A stretch of DNA of 64,000 nucleotides from Anaerolineales bacterium (GCA_020634855.1 JACKAU010000007.1:248001-312000); one strand, 5' to 3'. Shown: positions 14,065 through 23,709, counted from the stretch's first letter. Program-made: numbers and translations. Notes: generated by a model not told the origin, from the letters alone.

Positions 14065-16208
14065 TGACCGATTCAATTCAAGCCACGCCGGGGTCGCCTT
14101 TGCCATTGGGCAGCATGGTGACAGAGGACGGCATCAACTTTGCCATTTTTAGCCGGCACGCCACACGTGTCTGGTTGTTGCTATTTGATCAACCGACCGC
14201 CAGCCGGGCCACCCAGATCATTGAAGTGACTCACCGCACCGGCGATATCTGGCACACTCACGTGTCTGGCTTAGGCCACGGTCAACTCTACCTTTACCAA
14301 ATTGACGGCCCATACAAGCCGGAACTGGGTCATCGGTTTAACAAAAATAAACCACTGCTCGATCCCTATGCTAAGGCCATAACGGGCAATTTTGAGTGGG
14401 ATTTGAGCCAGTCGTTTGGGTACGACGCCCACGCCCGCAACAGCGATCGCGCCATCTCAACCACCACAAGTCTGGGTGGTATACCCAAATGTATCGCCTA
14501 CGGCAACGACGGTTTTGACTGGGAGGGTGATAAACCGATCAATCGCCCGTTGTCAGAGACAATTATCTATGAAACGCACGTCCGCAGTTTAACCAGCCAC
14601 CCCAGCGCAGATGCGGCGCATCCCGGTACCTATCGAGGCGTTATCGAAAAAATCCCCTACTTTAAAGACCTGGGCATCACCGCTGTCGAACTGCTGCCGG
14701 TTCATCTATTTAATGAGAAAGAGTTTGAGCGATACAATCCACTCACCGATGAACGGTTGATCAATTATTGGGGCTACAACACCTTAGCATTTTTCGCTCC
14801 TCATAACGCCTACAGCCACCTCCCCACCGATCGCGGCCAACAAGTGGTCGCTTTTAAGGAGATGGTCAAAGCATTACACCAAGCCGGCATCGAAGTTTTA
14901 TTGGACGTGGTGTTCAACCACACGGTGGAGGGCGATCACCGGGGTCAAACCCTCAGTTTCCGGGGTATCGATAACTCTATTTACTATATGCTTGAGAGCG
15001 ACAAACGTTACTACCGCAACTTTTCCGGAGTCGGGAATACCTTTAACTGCAATCACCCCATCGGTCAAGATTTCATTATCGACTGTCTGCGTTACTGGGT
15101 TCAGGAGATGCACGTCGATGGCTTTCGCTTTGATTTAGCCACCATTCTCTCGCGTGGCCCTAAAGGTAATATTCCGGCTGATCCACCCCTACCGATCCGC
15201 ATTTCCGAAGACCCCTTTTTGCGCGATACCAAGATCATCGCGGAACCGTGGGATATCGGCGGATATCAGGTCGGTCATTTTCCCGGCGATCGTTGGGCTG
15301 AGTGGAACGATAAATATCGAGATGAGGTGCGTCAATTCTGGCGCGGCGACCCCGGTCTGACCGGCGCACTGGCCACCCGTTTTTCCGGCAGCGCCGATCT
15401 TTACTACCACAGCAAACAAAGGCCCAACTTTAGCATCAATTTTGTGGCCGCTCACGACGGCTTTAGCCTCAATGATGTGGTTAGTTACAATTACAAACAT
15501 AATGAGGCCAACGGCGAGGATAATCGCGACGGCCACAACCACAATATCAGCTACAATTTCGGCATCGAAGGGCCAAGTATCGATCTACAAGTCGAGGCAT
15601 TGCGCAACCGGCAAATCAAAAACTTTTGGGTCACGCTGTTGTTATCCCAAGGCACGCCCATGGTTAACGGCGGCGATGAATTCCGCCGCACGCAGTTAGG
15701 CAACAACAACGCCTACTGCCAGCATAATGAAATTTCCTGGTACGATTGGAGTTTAGTAGAGAAACATGCCGATATCTATCGTTTCGCCAAAAGCGTCATC
15801 GGTCTGCGTAAAGCCCATCCTGTTTTTCGACGTCGCAAGTTTTTTACGGGGTCTGATATCGACGGCGACCGCTTTCCCGATATTCACTGGTACAACGCCG
15901 ATGGCCGCGATGCCACCTGGTCCGGCGACAGCCGGACCCTGATGTTAACCCTGGATGGGTCAAAAGAGGAAATCGGCGCTAATCGGGATGATGTTGATGT
16001 GCTGATGATGTTTAACACCCATATCAAACCCAAGCTCTTTACCTTGCCCTTAACCCCACACGGCAAAGAGTGGCGGTTAGTTATCGATACAAGCCTGCCC
16101 TCGCCGCTTGATATTCATTGGCCGGAACAGACCATTAACCTGCCGCCGTCTAAAAAACATTATCTGGTCAAACCACGTTCGACCGTGGTTTTATTTTCAA
16201 ATTGGTAG
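14064..16208 (+). CDS. glgX: glycogen debranching enzyme (isoamylase type, GH13)
   Basis: A 714-residue debranching enzyme that cleaves alpha-1,6 branches of glycogen or limit dextrin. The N-terminal CBM48-like part begins TPGSPLPLGSMVTEDGINFA. The GH13 barrel has VLLDVVFNHTVEG, the nucleophile in GFRFDLA (Asp357), the acid/base in IIAEPWDIGG (Glu394) and FVAAHDGFSLND (third catalytic Asp465). Length matches GlgX/TreX. The start codon shares one base with the stop of the zinc-ribbon gene, so the enzyme is made by coupled translation. No other glycogen gene is present. The product is probably cytoplasmic, as no signal peptide is seen. Confidence 0.95.
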   Translation: MTDSIQATPGSPLPLGSMVTEDGINFAIFSRHATRVWLLLFDQPTASRATQIIEVTHRTGDIWHTHVSGLGHGQLYLYQIDGPYKPELGHRFNKNKPLLDPYAKAITGNFEWDLSQSFGYDAHARNSDRAISTTTSLGGIPKCIAYGNDGFDWEGDKPINRPLSETIIYETHVRSLTSHPSADAAHPGTYRGVIEKIPYFKDLGITAVELLPVHLFNEKEFERYNPLTDERLINYWGYNTLAFFAPHNAYSHLPTDRGQQVVAFKEMVKALHQAGIEVLLDVVFNHTVEGDHRGQTLSFRGIDNSIYYMLESDKRYYRNFSGVGNTFNCNHPIGQDFIIDCLRYWVQEMHVDGFRFDLATILSRGPKGNIPADPPLPIRISEDPFLRDTKIIAEPWDIGGYQVGHFPGDRWAEWNDKYRDEVRQFWRGDPGLTGALATRFSGSADLYYHSKQRPNFSINFVAAHDGFSLNDVVSYNYKHNEANGEDNRDGHNHNISYNFGIEGPSIDLQVEALRNRQIKNFWVTLLLSQGTPMVNGGDEFRRTQLGNNNAYCQHNEISWYDWSLVEKHADIYRFAKSVIGLRKAHPVFRRRKFFTGSDIDGDRFPDIHWYNADGRDATWSGDSRTLMLTLDGSKEEIGANRDDVDVLMMFNTHIKPKLFTLPLTPHGKEWRLVIDTSLPSPLDIHWPEQTINLPPSKKHYLVKPRSTVVLFSNW

Positions 16209-16250
16209 TATCTATCCAAGCAATTTTTGCCACTTCGAGCAAAAAAATCA

Positions 16251-16318
16251 ATCCACAAAGGACACGAAGATACACAAAAAATTAGAATCTTGGTGTCCCT
16301 TCGTGTTCCTTCGTGGAT
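16251..16318. repeat. inverted repeat (ATCCACAAAGGACACGAAG type)
   Basis: The left arm at 16251-16275 and right arm at 16293-16318 are imperfect reverse complements (ATCCACRAAGGA, CACGAAG, ACAC). It lies between the convergent glgX and ornithine cyclodeaminase-family genes and may act as a bidirectional terminator. Same class as 2172-2275. Confidence 0.7.
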
Positions 16319-16330
16319 CATCCACCACAG

Positions 16331-17311
16331 CTACAGATGAACCAGCGTTCCCAACCCTTGCGCCTCGGCTTCTCGCACAATCGCCGAGGCGGCCGAAGCA
16401 TCTTGCACTGCTACCCCAACCGACTTAAAAAAGGTGATTTCTTGCGGCGACTCTCGGCCCGGAATTTGCCCGTTCACAATCGAACCTAGTTCGCCGTGAA
16501 TGTCCACCTTTCTGATAATATTTTTTTCCAGCGGTATCACCAAATCCCCGGCTTCGGCCAGACAAGCCTGCAGTGAGTCAACCACGATCTTCGCTTTTTT
16601 GACCGTAACCGGGTCAACTTCCTGCATGTGAGGCGCATACGAACCGACGCCGGTAATATGAGTTCCCGCCGACAGATGGGTTCCATCGAAAACCGGTTTT
16701 TCCGAAGTAGTGGCGGTGATGATAATGTCGGCCCCTTCAACCGCCGCCTGCCGTGACGTGGGGAGTTCCACCTGGGGCGCGGCGGGCCAGCCGGCTATTT
16801 CCTGAGCAAACGCCTCAACTGACGATGACGTCCGGCCGATGATCCGCACGGTGGTGATCTTTCGGACGACACAGGCCGCCTCAAGTTGGGCGCGGGCCTG
16901 GACGCCTGATCCAAAAACGGTCACGATGTGGGCGTCGGGTCGGGCTAATAAATCCGTCGCCAGACCGCCGCCGGCTCCGGTGCGCAGAGCCGTTAAAGCT
17001 TCGCCGTTGACGATGGCTTTCGGTTCGCCGGTATCCGGATCAAAAACAGTAGCCAGGGCAATCACCGCCGGAAGGCCTTTACCCGGATTGTCCCCCCAAA
17101 TCGAGACGGCTTTAACGGCAAGTTCGCGGCTATCCCTCAGAAAAGCAGGCATCAGCAGCAGTAAGCCTTGGTCGGTAGTGAGACGGGTGCGCAGCGGCAT
17201 ATCGGCCCGGCTGGCCGAAAGTTGTCCGAAAGCGCGGCGCATCACCTCGATAGCGTCGGCCATCGGTAAAGCGCGGCGGACATCTTCGGCGGAGAGTATA
17301 CGGAGTTGCAT
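16331..17311 (-). CDS. ornithine cyclodeaminase / mu-crystallin family protein
   Basis: A 326-residue NAD(P)-dependent enzyme of the OCD/mu-crystallin family. Members deaminate ornithine to proline or act as alanine dehydrogenase, ketimine/pyrroline-2-carboxylate reductase. The N-terminal substrate domain starts MQLRILSAEDVRRALPMADA, with MPLRTRLTTDQG; the dinucleotide fold shows VTVFGSGVQARAQLEA, then GADIIITATTSEKPVF and HITGVGSYAPHMQEVD. The ATG at 17311 gives the canonical N-terminus; a longer in-frame reading from 17395 adds 28 residues of no family character and overlaps the upstream gene. Which substrate is used cannot be told from sequence. The gene lies 31 bases after the 3' end of the ABC-2/SpoIIM gene on the same strand. 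Confidence 0.88.
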   Translation of the reverse strand: MQLRILSAEDVRRALPMADAIEVMRRAFGQLSASRADMPLRTRLTTDQGLLLLMPAFLRDSRELAVKAVSIWGDNPGKGLPAVIALATVFDPDTGEPKAIVNGEALTALRTGAGGGLATDLLARPDAHIVTVFGSGVQARAQLEAACVVRKITTVRIIGRTSSSVEAFAQEIAGWPAAPQVELPTSRQAAVEGADIIITATTSEKPVFDGTHLSAGTHITGVGSYAPHMQEVDPVTVKKAKIVVDSLQACLAEAGDLVIPLEKNIIRKVDIHGELGSIVNGQIPGRESPQEITFFKSVGVAVQDASAASAIVREAEAQGLGTLVHL

Positions 17312-17342
17312 GGTTTCGTGACCTCGTGGGTATGAGTTCGGC

Positions 17343-18836
17343 CTAGCCACCCCCATAGATGGCCAGCACGATTTGTGGAGTAATGTTGGCTTCAATATAG
17401 CCGGCCACCAGCAGCAGCGGCACGACCAAAAAGATCAGAACTTTGAGAAAGTTGGCGGTAGTCAACAACAGCGCCTGACCAATGTCAAAACCCCGAGGCG
17501 GCGAAATCAACGCCGCCCCAATTCGCAAAGCAAAGGCCATGCCGATAATGATCGCCGGGATCTCAAAAATACCGTGGGGCAGAATAAAGGCGCCCATAAA
17601 AATCCAGGGATTGTGATTGAGCTGCACCACTTGAGCGATCAAAAAACTGACCAGCCCGGCATTAATCAATGTCAGAATAAGAGTTAATGATCCGAACGAA
17701 AAGATACTTATAATCCCGGCCAGCACGATAACGCGCACATTGTTGAAGAAAATAGCCGAAGTCGATACTTCAGGTAAGAACTGAATTTTTTGGACGCTGG
17801 TAAATGTTTCAGGGGAGATGTTTTCCAGAGGAAAGACCCCGGCCGGAATCGGGAAGCGCTGAGCAAAGATACTGCCCAAAATGATCGCAGACACAACAAC
17901 GATCAAGATGACCGAAAACGCCGGGGTTTGGTCCTTCAACAAGTAGGGGATATCGTGCCGGTAGAAGCGCAGTAGATTAAACTTAGCCGCGTTGGTCTCG
18001 CCGCGTTTTCTGGCCAATTCCGGGGGACGCAGGAAATACCCTTTGAAATCACGCCAAATATTTCTGAGGTGGAGTTCATCCAATTCTTTGGATAAAATGT
18101 CTTCGCGATTGAAAATACGGATGCCCATACGAATCAAAATCAGATCGACCACCAATAAGGCAATGACAAACCACCACAGCGCCCGGTATTCGGCGTAAAA
18201 CATGACGATACTCTGGGCCTGGATCAGCAGGGCCATCGGAATAATGATAAAACTGGCCAGCAGGTTTGCGGCTCTGACACTGGTAGTCTGGCTAGAGATT
18301 ACCACCGCCCCTGAAACCATCACCAATGCCTCGACCGTATTGAGCATAAACATGAGCAGCGTTAACTCCAGCGGCGGCACCCACGGCGGCGAGGTAAAAA
18401 AACGGCTGACTAGGAAAACTGTAATCCCTAGGTAACTCGCCAACAGCGGCAGCATCAGCGATGATAGCATTTTACCCATATAGAGTTCAAGATCGGTCAA
18501 CGGCATCGACAAAATCGGCTCGATACTGTTGCGCTCTTTTTCCCCCACGAATGACTCAAGCGCGATGATCAGCGAAAAGGAAATCGGAAAAAAACCCACG
18601 ATCATCAGCAAAAACGGGTTAATCCGCTCCACCAAGATCGGGTCGGTAAAGCGAGAGACCCAGTTGGTGGCCCAGCGCGACGTAAAATCCATTAAAAAGG
18701 GAAAAATCAGAGTTAGGATCACAATCGGCGTGACAATACGCCAATCTTTCAAACTATCGCGCAATTCACGCCGGGTAATCACCAGCGCCGAAGCCAAACC
18801 GCTCCGCTTTCGCCGGGGGATAGATTGAACCGCCAT
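17343..18836 (-). CDS. ABC-2 permease fused to SpoIIM-like domain
   Basis: A 497-residue polytopic membrane protein in two halves. Residues 1-250 look like an ABC-2-type permease: ALVITRRELRDSLKDWRI, a first membrane segment, LESFVGEKERNSIEPILSMP (the typical ABC-2 loop) and four to five further segments. After a polar linker (about 250-310), residues 310-497 resemble Stage II sporulation protein M: FFNNVRVIVLAGIISIFSFG and FILPHGIFEIPAIIIGMAFA. No ATPase gene adjoins it, although ABC-2 permeases normally need one. SpoIIM-type proteins occur widely outside sporulating bacteria, so no sporulation role is implied. The start at 18836 gives a basic N-terminus before the first helix. Confidence 0.82.
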   Translation of the reverse strand: MAVQSIPRRKRSGLASALVITRRELRDSLKDWRIVTPIVILTLIFPFLMDFTSRWATNWVSRFTDPILVERINPFLLMIVGFFPISFSLIIALESFVGEKERNSIEPILSMPLTDLELYMGKMLSSLMLPLLASYLGITVFLVSRFFTSPPWVPPLELTLLMFMLNTVEALVMVSGAVVISSQTTSVRAANLLASFIIIPMALLIQAQSIVMFYAEYRALWWFVIALLVVDLILIRMGIRIFNREDILSKELDELHLRNIWRDFKGYFLRPPELARKRGETNAAKFNLLRFYRHDIPYLLKDQTPAFSVILIVVVSAIILGSIFAQRFPIPAGVFPLENISPETFTSVQKIQFLPEVSTSAIFFNNVRVIVLAGIISIFSFGSLTLILTLINAGLVSFLIAQVVQLNHNPWIFMGAFILPHGIFEIPAIIIGMAFALRIGAALISPPRGFDIGQALLLTTANFLKVLIFLVVPLLLVAGYIEANITPQIVLAIYGGG

Positions 18837-19221
18837 TTCGACCGAACCTCCAAGAATGGAATTAAGGCTACTGTAATCTATTTTAGAGTTTTGCTTTTAG
18901 CGTTAACAAATTCTACCCTACGTATCTGCAAAACACAAGCACCAAAAAATCACCATCACCGGACACAAATCTATAATTTATTCGACTTACGATCCTAAAT
19001 GAACAAACTTACCATAAGCGGTCTACTTTGGTATAATCTACAGCTTGATTGCCAAAAAACGTCTACTTTGGCGAAACAGCAGCTACAACACCCTCGGCAA
19101 CCTAACTACGGCAAAAACTTGGCTCTTGATAGTAGCCGTTGAAGCAGGAACGCATCTGACCTGAGGGGTGTATCAATAGTGCTATTTCTCTACGCCGGGC
19201 GTCGAGATACTCAGGGGTATT
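18837..19221. other. divergent intergenic region
   Basis: No gene seen. The word GTCTACTTTGG occurs twice (about 19021 and 19060) around a TATAAT at 19032-19037, which could be the promoter of the YYY-protein gene with a long leader. On the other side the promoter of the ABC-2/SpoIIM gene must lie in 18840-18960. Confidence 0.35.
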
Positions 19222-21789
19222 ATGGAAATCGGATCTATTTTTATCTGGTGGCTGATCCTGTTCGTCTTTGGATTAGTGGGCTGGCCGCTGGCTTTTACAT
19301 TACTACGGCATCTGCCGGATCGGGGTTTTGCCCTGGCCCGGGCGATGGGGTTGCTGTTGGTTGGGTATATTTTGTGGCTGGGCGCAACGTTTCGGCTGCT
19401 ACAAAACAGTATCGGCGGGATACTGGCAGCGATGGTTATCGTGATGGCCGTTGGTCTCATTTGGCGCCGGCAGCAGGCCCGCGAGAACGGCTCGATGTTG
19501 GCCTGGCTCAAGCAGGAATGGCGCTATGCCTTAACCGTAGAGGTTCTGTTCGGTCTGGCCTTTGTGGCCTGGGTATTCTTCAAAGCTCACAATCCCAACA
19601 TCGAAACCGCCGGCGGTGAGAAATGGATGGAAATCGCGTTCATCAACGGCATCCTGCGCAGCGACTATTTTCCGCCGCAAGATCCCTGGCTATCCGGCTT
19701 CGGTATTAGTTACTACTATTTCGGGTATGTCATGATGGCTGCCCTGACTCAACTCAGCGGCCTCATTTCCACGACCGCCTTCAATTTGTATGTACCCACT
19801 TTGTTCGCCTTAACTTTGACGGCAGCTTTTGGCCTGGTGGCTAATATGGTCGCCTTGTACCGGCGCTCGAAAAATACCGAATCCGCATCTGAACCGACCA
19901 TCCCTCAACCTATGCTGACTCTGCCGGCTGCCCTAACCGGTTTGGTCGGTGCGTTGTTCGTGGGACTAATGGGCAATCTGATTGGCGTATTAGAAGTTCT
20001 GCATAAGCGCGGGTTGCTCCCCGCCGAATTTTGGATCTGGCTCGATATCAGGGATTTGAAAATCCCGCCCACCGGTCCCGGCGACAGTTGGATTCCGGAT
20101 CGATTCATTTGGTGGTGGCGTGGTTCGCGCGTCCTGACCGATTACAACTTAGCCGGTCGTGAACAAGAGGTCATCGATGAGTTCCCCCTCTTTAGCTTCT
20201 TGCTGGGCGATGTCCATCCCCACGTATTGGCTCTGCCATTTGTCTTACTCGTCACCGCGCTGGCCCTGAACCTGCTGGCCAACCCCGTCTCCATAGCGAA
20301 TAGAACCGGCGAAGCGACCTCAGACAACCTATTTGATAAGTTGGTTGGGAGCGTACGACAAAGCTGGCAAACCATTTCCACAGCCACGGGAGGGCGAATC
20401 GGTTTTATTCTGTATGCCATTTTTGTGGGCAGTCTGAGCTTTTTAAACACCTGGGATTTCCCTATTTATCTAAGCGTTGTTGGTTTGGCGTTTATTATCT
20501 GGCTTACTCGGCGATCCTCACCCTGGCAGGCAGCCCTCCTGCCCGGCATCATCGGCATGGCGACTCTGGCCGTTACAGGCATTATCCTCTACCTGCCGTT
20601 TTACGCTACGTTTCAATCCCAGGCCAAGGGATTGCTGCCCAATCTGTGGAATCCGACTCGCTTGCCCCAATTTTTTGTCTTTTATGGCCCGTTTTTAGTG
20701 GCAATAGTGGTCTTGATGCTGCTCTTATCCATTCGAAACCAAGGCTGGCGCAAATCCATTGGCTGGACCTTACCTTTGGCCATTTTTGGGCCGCTGTTGT
20801 TGATGCTGGTCGTTTTCAGCACGGTACTCATAAACCCGGCCGGACGTGGCTACATTGAAGGCATCATCAACAATCCCGATGTCCAGGCGGTTATTGGTCA
20901 GGCTTCGATCGGCGCTTTGCTACAAGAATCGCTCTGGCGGCGCTTGCTCAATCCGTGGACATTTCTCTTTCTGGGCGGACTGTTGGGTTGGGCTGCAGCG
21001 CTGGCGATTGGATTGCTCGACTCGGCCGCCAATCACAATGAATCGACGTCGACGTACGATTCGCGATTGGTCGAAAAATTCGTACTCATTCTACTGTTGG
21101 TTGGGCTGGGCTTACCACTGGCGGTTGAATTTATCTATCTACGCGACAATTTTGGCATCCGCATGAATACCATTTTCAAGTTTTACTTTCAAGCCTGGGT
21201 GCTGTTAGCGCTGGCCTCAGCCTTTACCGTTTATTATGCCTCAATAAATTTACCACGACTGGCCTGGCAAATCGGCATGCTGCTGCTGGTGGCCGGAGCG
21301 ATGATCTATCCGATATTGGCCATTACTAATAAAGCCGATAATTTTCAAGATGAGCCAACGTTGAACGGCATCGCCTGGATATCGAGCCAGCGGCCTGGCG
21401 ACTACGCCGCGATTAAGTGGCTGCGTGAAAATGCGCCGGATAATGCCGTTATCCTGGAAGCGCCCGGCTCCGGCTACGCGGCTTATCAGTACACCGGCCG
21501 AATTTCGGCCCTAACCGGCATCCCTACCCTGCTGGGTTGGGGCGGTCATCAAAGTCAATGGCGCGGTAATTACGATGAACCGGGACGCCGTGAGCCGGAT
21601 ATTGATGCCATCTACAACACAACCGATCCGGTTCAGGCCCAGCAACTGCTTAAAAAATACGGCGTTAATTACGTCTATGTTGGCGCATTAGAACGTGAGC
21701 GATACTCCCCCTCAGGCCTCAACAAGTTTGACCAGATGATGACTGTTGTCTTCCAGCAAGATGACGTTATCATTTACCAATTTCAGTAG
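19222..21789 (+). CDS. Chlor_Arch_YYY (DUF2298-type) membrane protein
   Basis: An 855-residue protein with about 15 hydrophobic segments. It matches the Chlor_Arch_YYY family, named for a Tyr triplet: GFGISYYYFGYVMM, with the Tyr triplet at residues 164-166, preceded by NIETAGGEKWMEIAFINGIL. The C-terminal part is soluble and ends like glycosyltransferase-type extracytoplasmic domains: IKWLRENAPDNAVILEAPG, TGIPTLLGWGGHQSQWRG and YGVNYVYVGALERERY. The family is found in Chloroflexota and archaea and is thought by fold pattern to be related to GT-C glycosyltransferases, with unknown substrate. The ATG at 19222 begins a membrane segment directly. An alternative reading frame from 19179 overlaps and is a shadow. 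Confidence 0.88.
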   Translation: MEIGSIFIWWLILFVFGLVGWPLAFTLLRHLPDRGFALARAMGLLLVGYILWLGATFRLLQNSIGGILAAMVIVMAVGLIWRRQQARENGSMLAWLKQEWRYALTVEVLFGLAFVAWVFFKAHNPNIETAGGEKWMEIAFINGILRSDYFPPQDPWLSGFGISYYYFGYVMMAALTQLSGLISTTAFNLYVPTLFALTLTAAFGLVANMVALYRRSKNTESASEPTIPQPMLTLPAALTGLVGALFVGLMGNLIGVLEVLHKRGLLPAEFWIWLDIRDLKIPPTGPGDSWIPDRFIWWWRGSRVLTDYNLAGREQEVIDEFPLFSFLLGDVHPHVLALPFVLLVTALALNLLANPVSIANRTGEATSDNLFDKLVGSVRQSWQTISTATGGRIGFILYAIFVGSLSFLNTWDFPIYLSVVGLAFIIWLTRRSSPWQAALLPGIIGMATLAVTGIILYLPFYATFQSQAKGLLPNLWNPTRLPQFFVFYGPFLVAIVVLMLLLSIRNQGWRKSIGWTLPLAIFGPLLLMLVVFSTVLINPAGRGYIEGIINNPDVQAVIGQASIGALLQESLWRRLLNPWTFLFLGGLLGWAAALAIGLLDSAANHNESTSTYDSRLVEKFVLILLLVGLGLPLAVEFIYLRDNFGIRMNTIFKFYFQAWVLLALASAFTVYYASINLPRLAWQIGMLLLVAGAMIYPILAITNKADNFQDEPTLNGIAWISSQRPGDYAAIKWLRENAPDNAVILEAPGSGYAAYQYTGRISALTGIPTLLGWGGHQSQWRGNYDEPGRREPDIDAIYNTTDPVQAQQLLKKYGVNYVYVGALERERYSPSGLNKFDQMMTVVFQQDDVIIYQFQ

Positions 21790-22211
21790 CTATTCTCAGT
21801 AGACGGCGGCATCCTGTGTAGGCCAAACCTTTTGAAGCATATCAAAGGGGACTTGCGGTCTACTAATTCTGTCAAATCCCCACCAAAAGTGACTTTCGGG
21901 CAAATAAAAAAGTACCTTTGGGCAACTCAAATTAGTGACTTTTGCCCCTATTTATTGGGTACATCTTTTGCTATTATAGTATTAGACCTCATTAGAATTT
22001 CCTCTATTGATTTCAAGCACAAATTAAGAGTAAAGCAAAAAGAAGGCCAGCGAACTAGAGCAAGTTCAACCCTTCTTCGGCTTTAATAAATTAATACAGT
22101 CTTCAGGTAATTTATGACAGAAATAACTTACAACTGTCTTCAAAGTGGAAAACAGTTGTGCTAATTTATCTCAAATAAAATCGATGTTTTAGATAGGTGA
22201 GGAGTATACCC
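21790..22211. other. intergenic, no convincing gene
   Basis: A+T-rich. The phrase AAGTGACTTT-CGGGCA and its partial inverse (AGTGACTTTTGCCC) recur at about 21889 and 21940, a weak repeat. An open frame of 84 codons at 21832 has no ribosome-binding site and reads through these repeats, so I do not call it. Confidence 0.35.
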
Positions 22212-22388
22212 GTGCATATGCTCAGAATTTTACAGCCCTCAATAGATACGTTACCACCATTACATACCTGGCCTAAACCACTCAAAAGGGTGATCTTATC
22301 AATTACTGTAATCTTCTGCATCGGCACATATATATTACTCTTTGGCGCTTGTGCCACATTGATAGTGGCGATTATGTTCAGTCAATAA
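22212..22388 (+). CDS. possible small single-span membrane protein
   Basis: About 58 residues. A GAGGAG patch lies eight bases before GTG 22212 (an ATG follows at 22218). The product has a basic-proline N-terminal half (LPPLHTWPKPLKRVILS) and a C-terminal hydrophobic stretch of about 25 residues (ITVIFCIGTYILLFGACATL...). I do not recognise it. The ribosome-binding site and membrane pattern support it; short length and lack of known relatives argue caution. Confidence 0.4.
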   Translation: MHMLRILQPSIDTLPPLHTWPKPLKRVILSITVIFCIGTYILLFGACATLIVAIMFSQ

Positions 22389-22647
22389 AATATAAAAAAA
22401 ACATGTGAGTATTCAAACTCTTTCGTAACAGGACTGTAACCCCGGCTCATGGCAAATTATGCTATGATTGTAACACTTGTCTGGCCTCAATCGTTTTACT
22501 AAATACAGGTCACAGGTCAGCAAAGGTTACCAGATTTGACAGCCAAATAACTGTTTTGTGTCGGGATTGTGTCAGCAAATTACCATGCAGTCGTCGAGTA
22601 AACGGCACCGGTCTTGTGCTATCATAACATTGGCTCAGGAGTTATTA

Positions 22648-22857
22648 ATGCAAATTAACGAACTTTTTCTCATGAAAAATCCACACGACCACATCATGGC
22701 CAATACCTGGCGCTTAATTTTTGAGCGAGGGGCGAATTCGGCGTTGACGAGCAATAAAGGGCAGAGAGATTTATCGCAGCTCGAAAAATTGCTGCCAGAA
22801 TATCGACTCATTGGCTTTGCTATAGCCAACAATAGTGGTCGGAGACGGGCCAACTGA
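22648..22857 (+). CDS. possible small hypothetical protein
   Basis: 69 residues, MQINELFLMKNPHDHIMANT onward, rich in Arg and Leu (LEKLLPEYRLIGFAIANNSG). CAGGAG lies seven bases before the ATG at 22648. No domain recognised. An in-frame extension to 22558 lacks coding character. Confidence 0.4.
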   Translation: MQINELFLMKNPHDHIMANTWRLIFERGANSALTSNKGQRDLSQLEKLLPEYRLIGFAIANNSGRRRAN

Positions 22858-22968
22858 GTAGAACCTGTCAATTTCGTTTTTACCACGATGCCGGAACTTT
22901 TTCATTCTTTTAATCGTCATGTAATTTGTCGACTAACCCATCCCGTAAAATTTGGAGGATTTTAATAA

Positions 22969-23241
22969 ATGACGAGTCCAAGATTAGCCTTAATTAAACG
23001 AGAGAAGGTAGAAGCCGCCGTGACATTTGCCGCTCAAAATATTCCTGGTGTTGACAAAGCTACCCTGCACAAATTCTTGGAGTTTGTCAATACCAGTAAT
23101 GATTTCGGGACTGTTACTACACATGAATTGTTGGAAAAAATGCGATTGTTACGGAAATATATTCCCAGCTCCTGTGAATACTCGTTAATGATGGTAGCCG
23201 AATTACTGGATTTGAATACCCACGAACCCGCGTTTGCCTGA
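22969..23241 (+). CDS. small hypothetical protein
   Basis: A 90-residue, probably all-helical protein (LALIKREKVEAAVTFAAQNI; HELLEKMRLLRKYIPSSCEY). A strong GGAGG lies nine bases before the ATG. There is no membrane segment, signal peptide or Cys motif. I do not recognise the family. It precedes a REPIN-like repeat and then the REC-histidine kinase gene, with no obvious link. Confidence 0.6.
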   Translation: MTSPRLALIKREKVEAAVTFAAQNIPGVDKATLHKFLEFVNTSNDFGTVTTHELLEKMRLLRKYIPSSCEYSLMMVAELLDLNTHEPAFA

Positions 23242-23276
23242 TCGCCAAATAGAGAGAAGTTACGCGGTTTAACAAA

Positions 23277-23326
23277 TGACAGTCACTTGAGCGTCTTAAA
23301 TTGTGATCAATAAGTGACTGTCACCT
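23277..23326. repeat. second TGACAGTCACTT ... AAGTGACTGTCACCT pair
   Basis: Left arm TGACAGTCACTT at 23277-23288 and right arm AAGTGACTGTCACCT at 23312-23326 with a 23-bp middle. Same arms as 5861-5943 but a different, shorter centre. Confidence 0.85.
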
Positions 23327-23709
23327 GCATAAAAAAATGAATAGGGCTTCAGTTGTATTAGCAATTCCACGAACAAACACCTCGCATAATCCCCCACGGT
23401 GTATTCTTCTCAAGTACCCATAGCGTAAATATCAAACTAACAACCGATAAACTTATGATCAACAGTGACCAATATCTATAAGGATAAATGCACTCAAATT
23501 TCAGTAAAACCTTGGCATGTTTCCTAAAATTGTATATAGTTAATTACAGTAACTCCTAAACTCAATATCCAAGGATTTACGCATTTGTTTGGAAAATACC
23601 AATCTTCCAGAAAGATTTAGAGTAGAATTAGTAAGTTTTGATCTTATCTACTCCGATATTTCTGCTCTGTTATGACCAACCACCTAGTTAACCGCTTAGC
23701 GTCTTTATT
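23327..23709. other. intergenic upstream of the histidine kinase
   Basis: A+T-rich, no open frame of note. It should contain the promoter of the histidine kinase gene; I could not pick a confident one. Confidence 0.35.

Noticed and set aside
17312..17395. N-terminal extension of the ornithine cyclodeaminase-family gene
   Set aside because: The extra 28 residues have no family similarity and overlap the upstream gene; MQLRILSAED is the normal start.
17343..18836. Sporulation locus because of the SpoIIM-like domain
   Set aside because: No other sporulation gene is present and SpoIIM-type domains occur widely in non-sporulating bacteria.
21832..22086. 84-codon plus-strand frame
   Set aside because: No ribosome-binding site, overlaps a repeated non-coding word, and lacks protein-like character.
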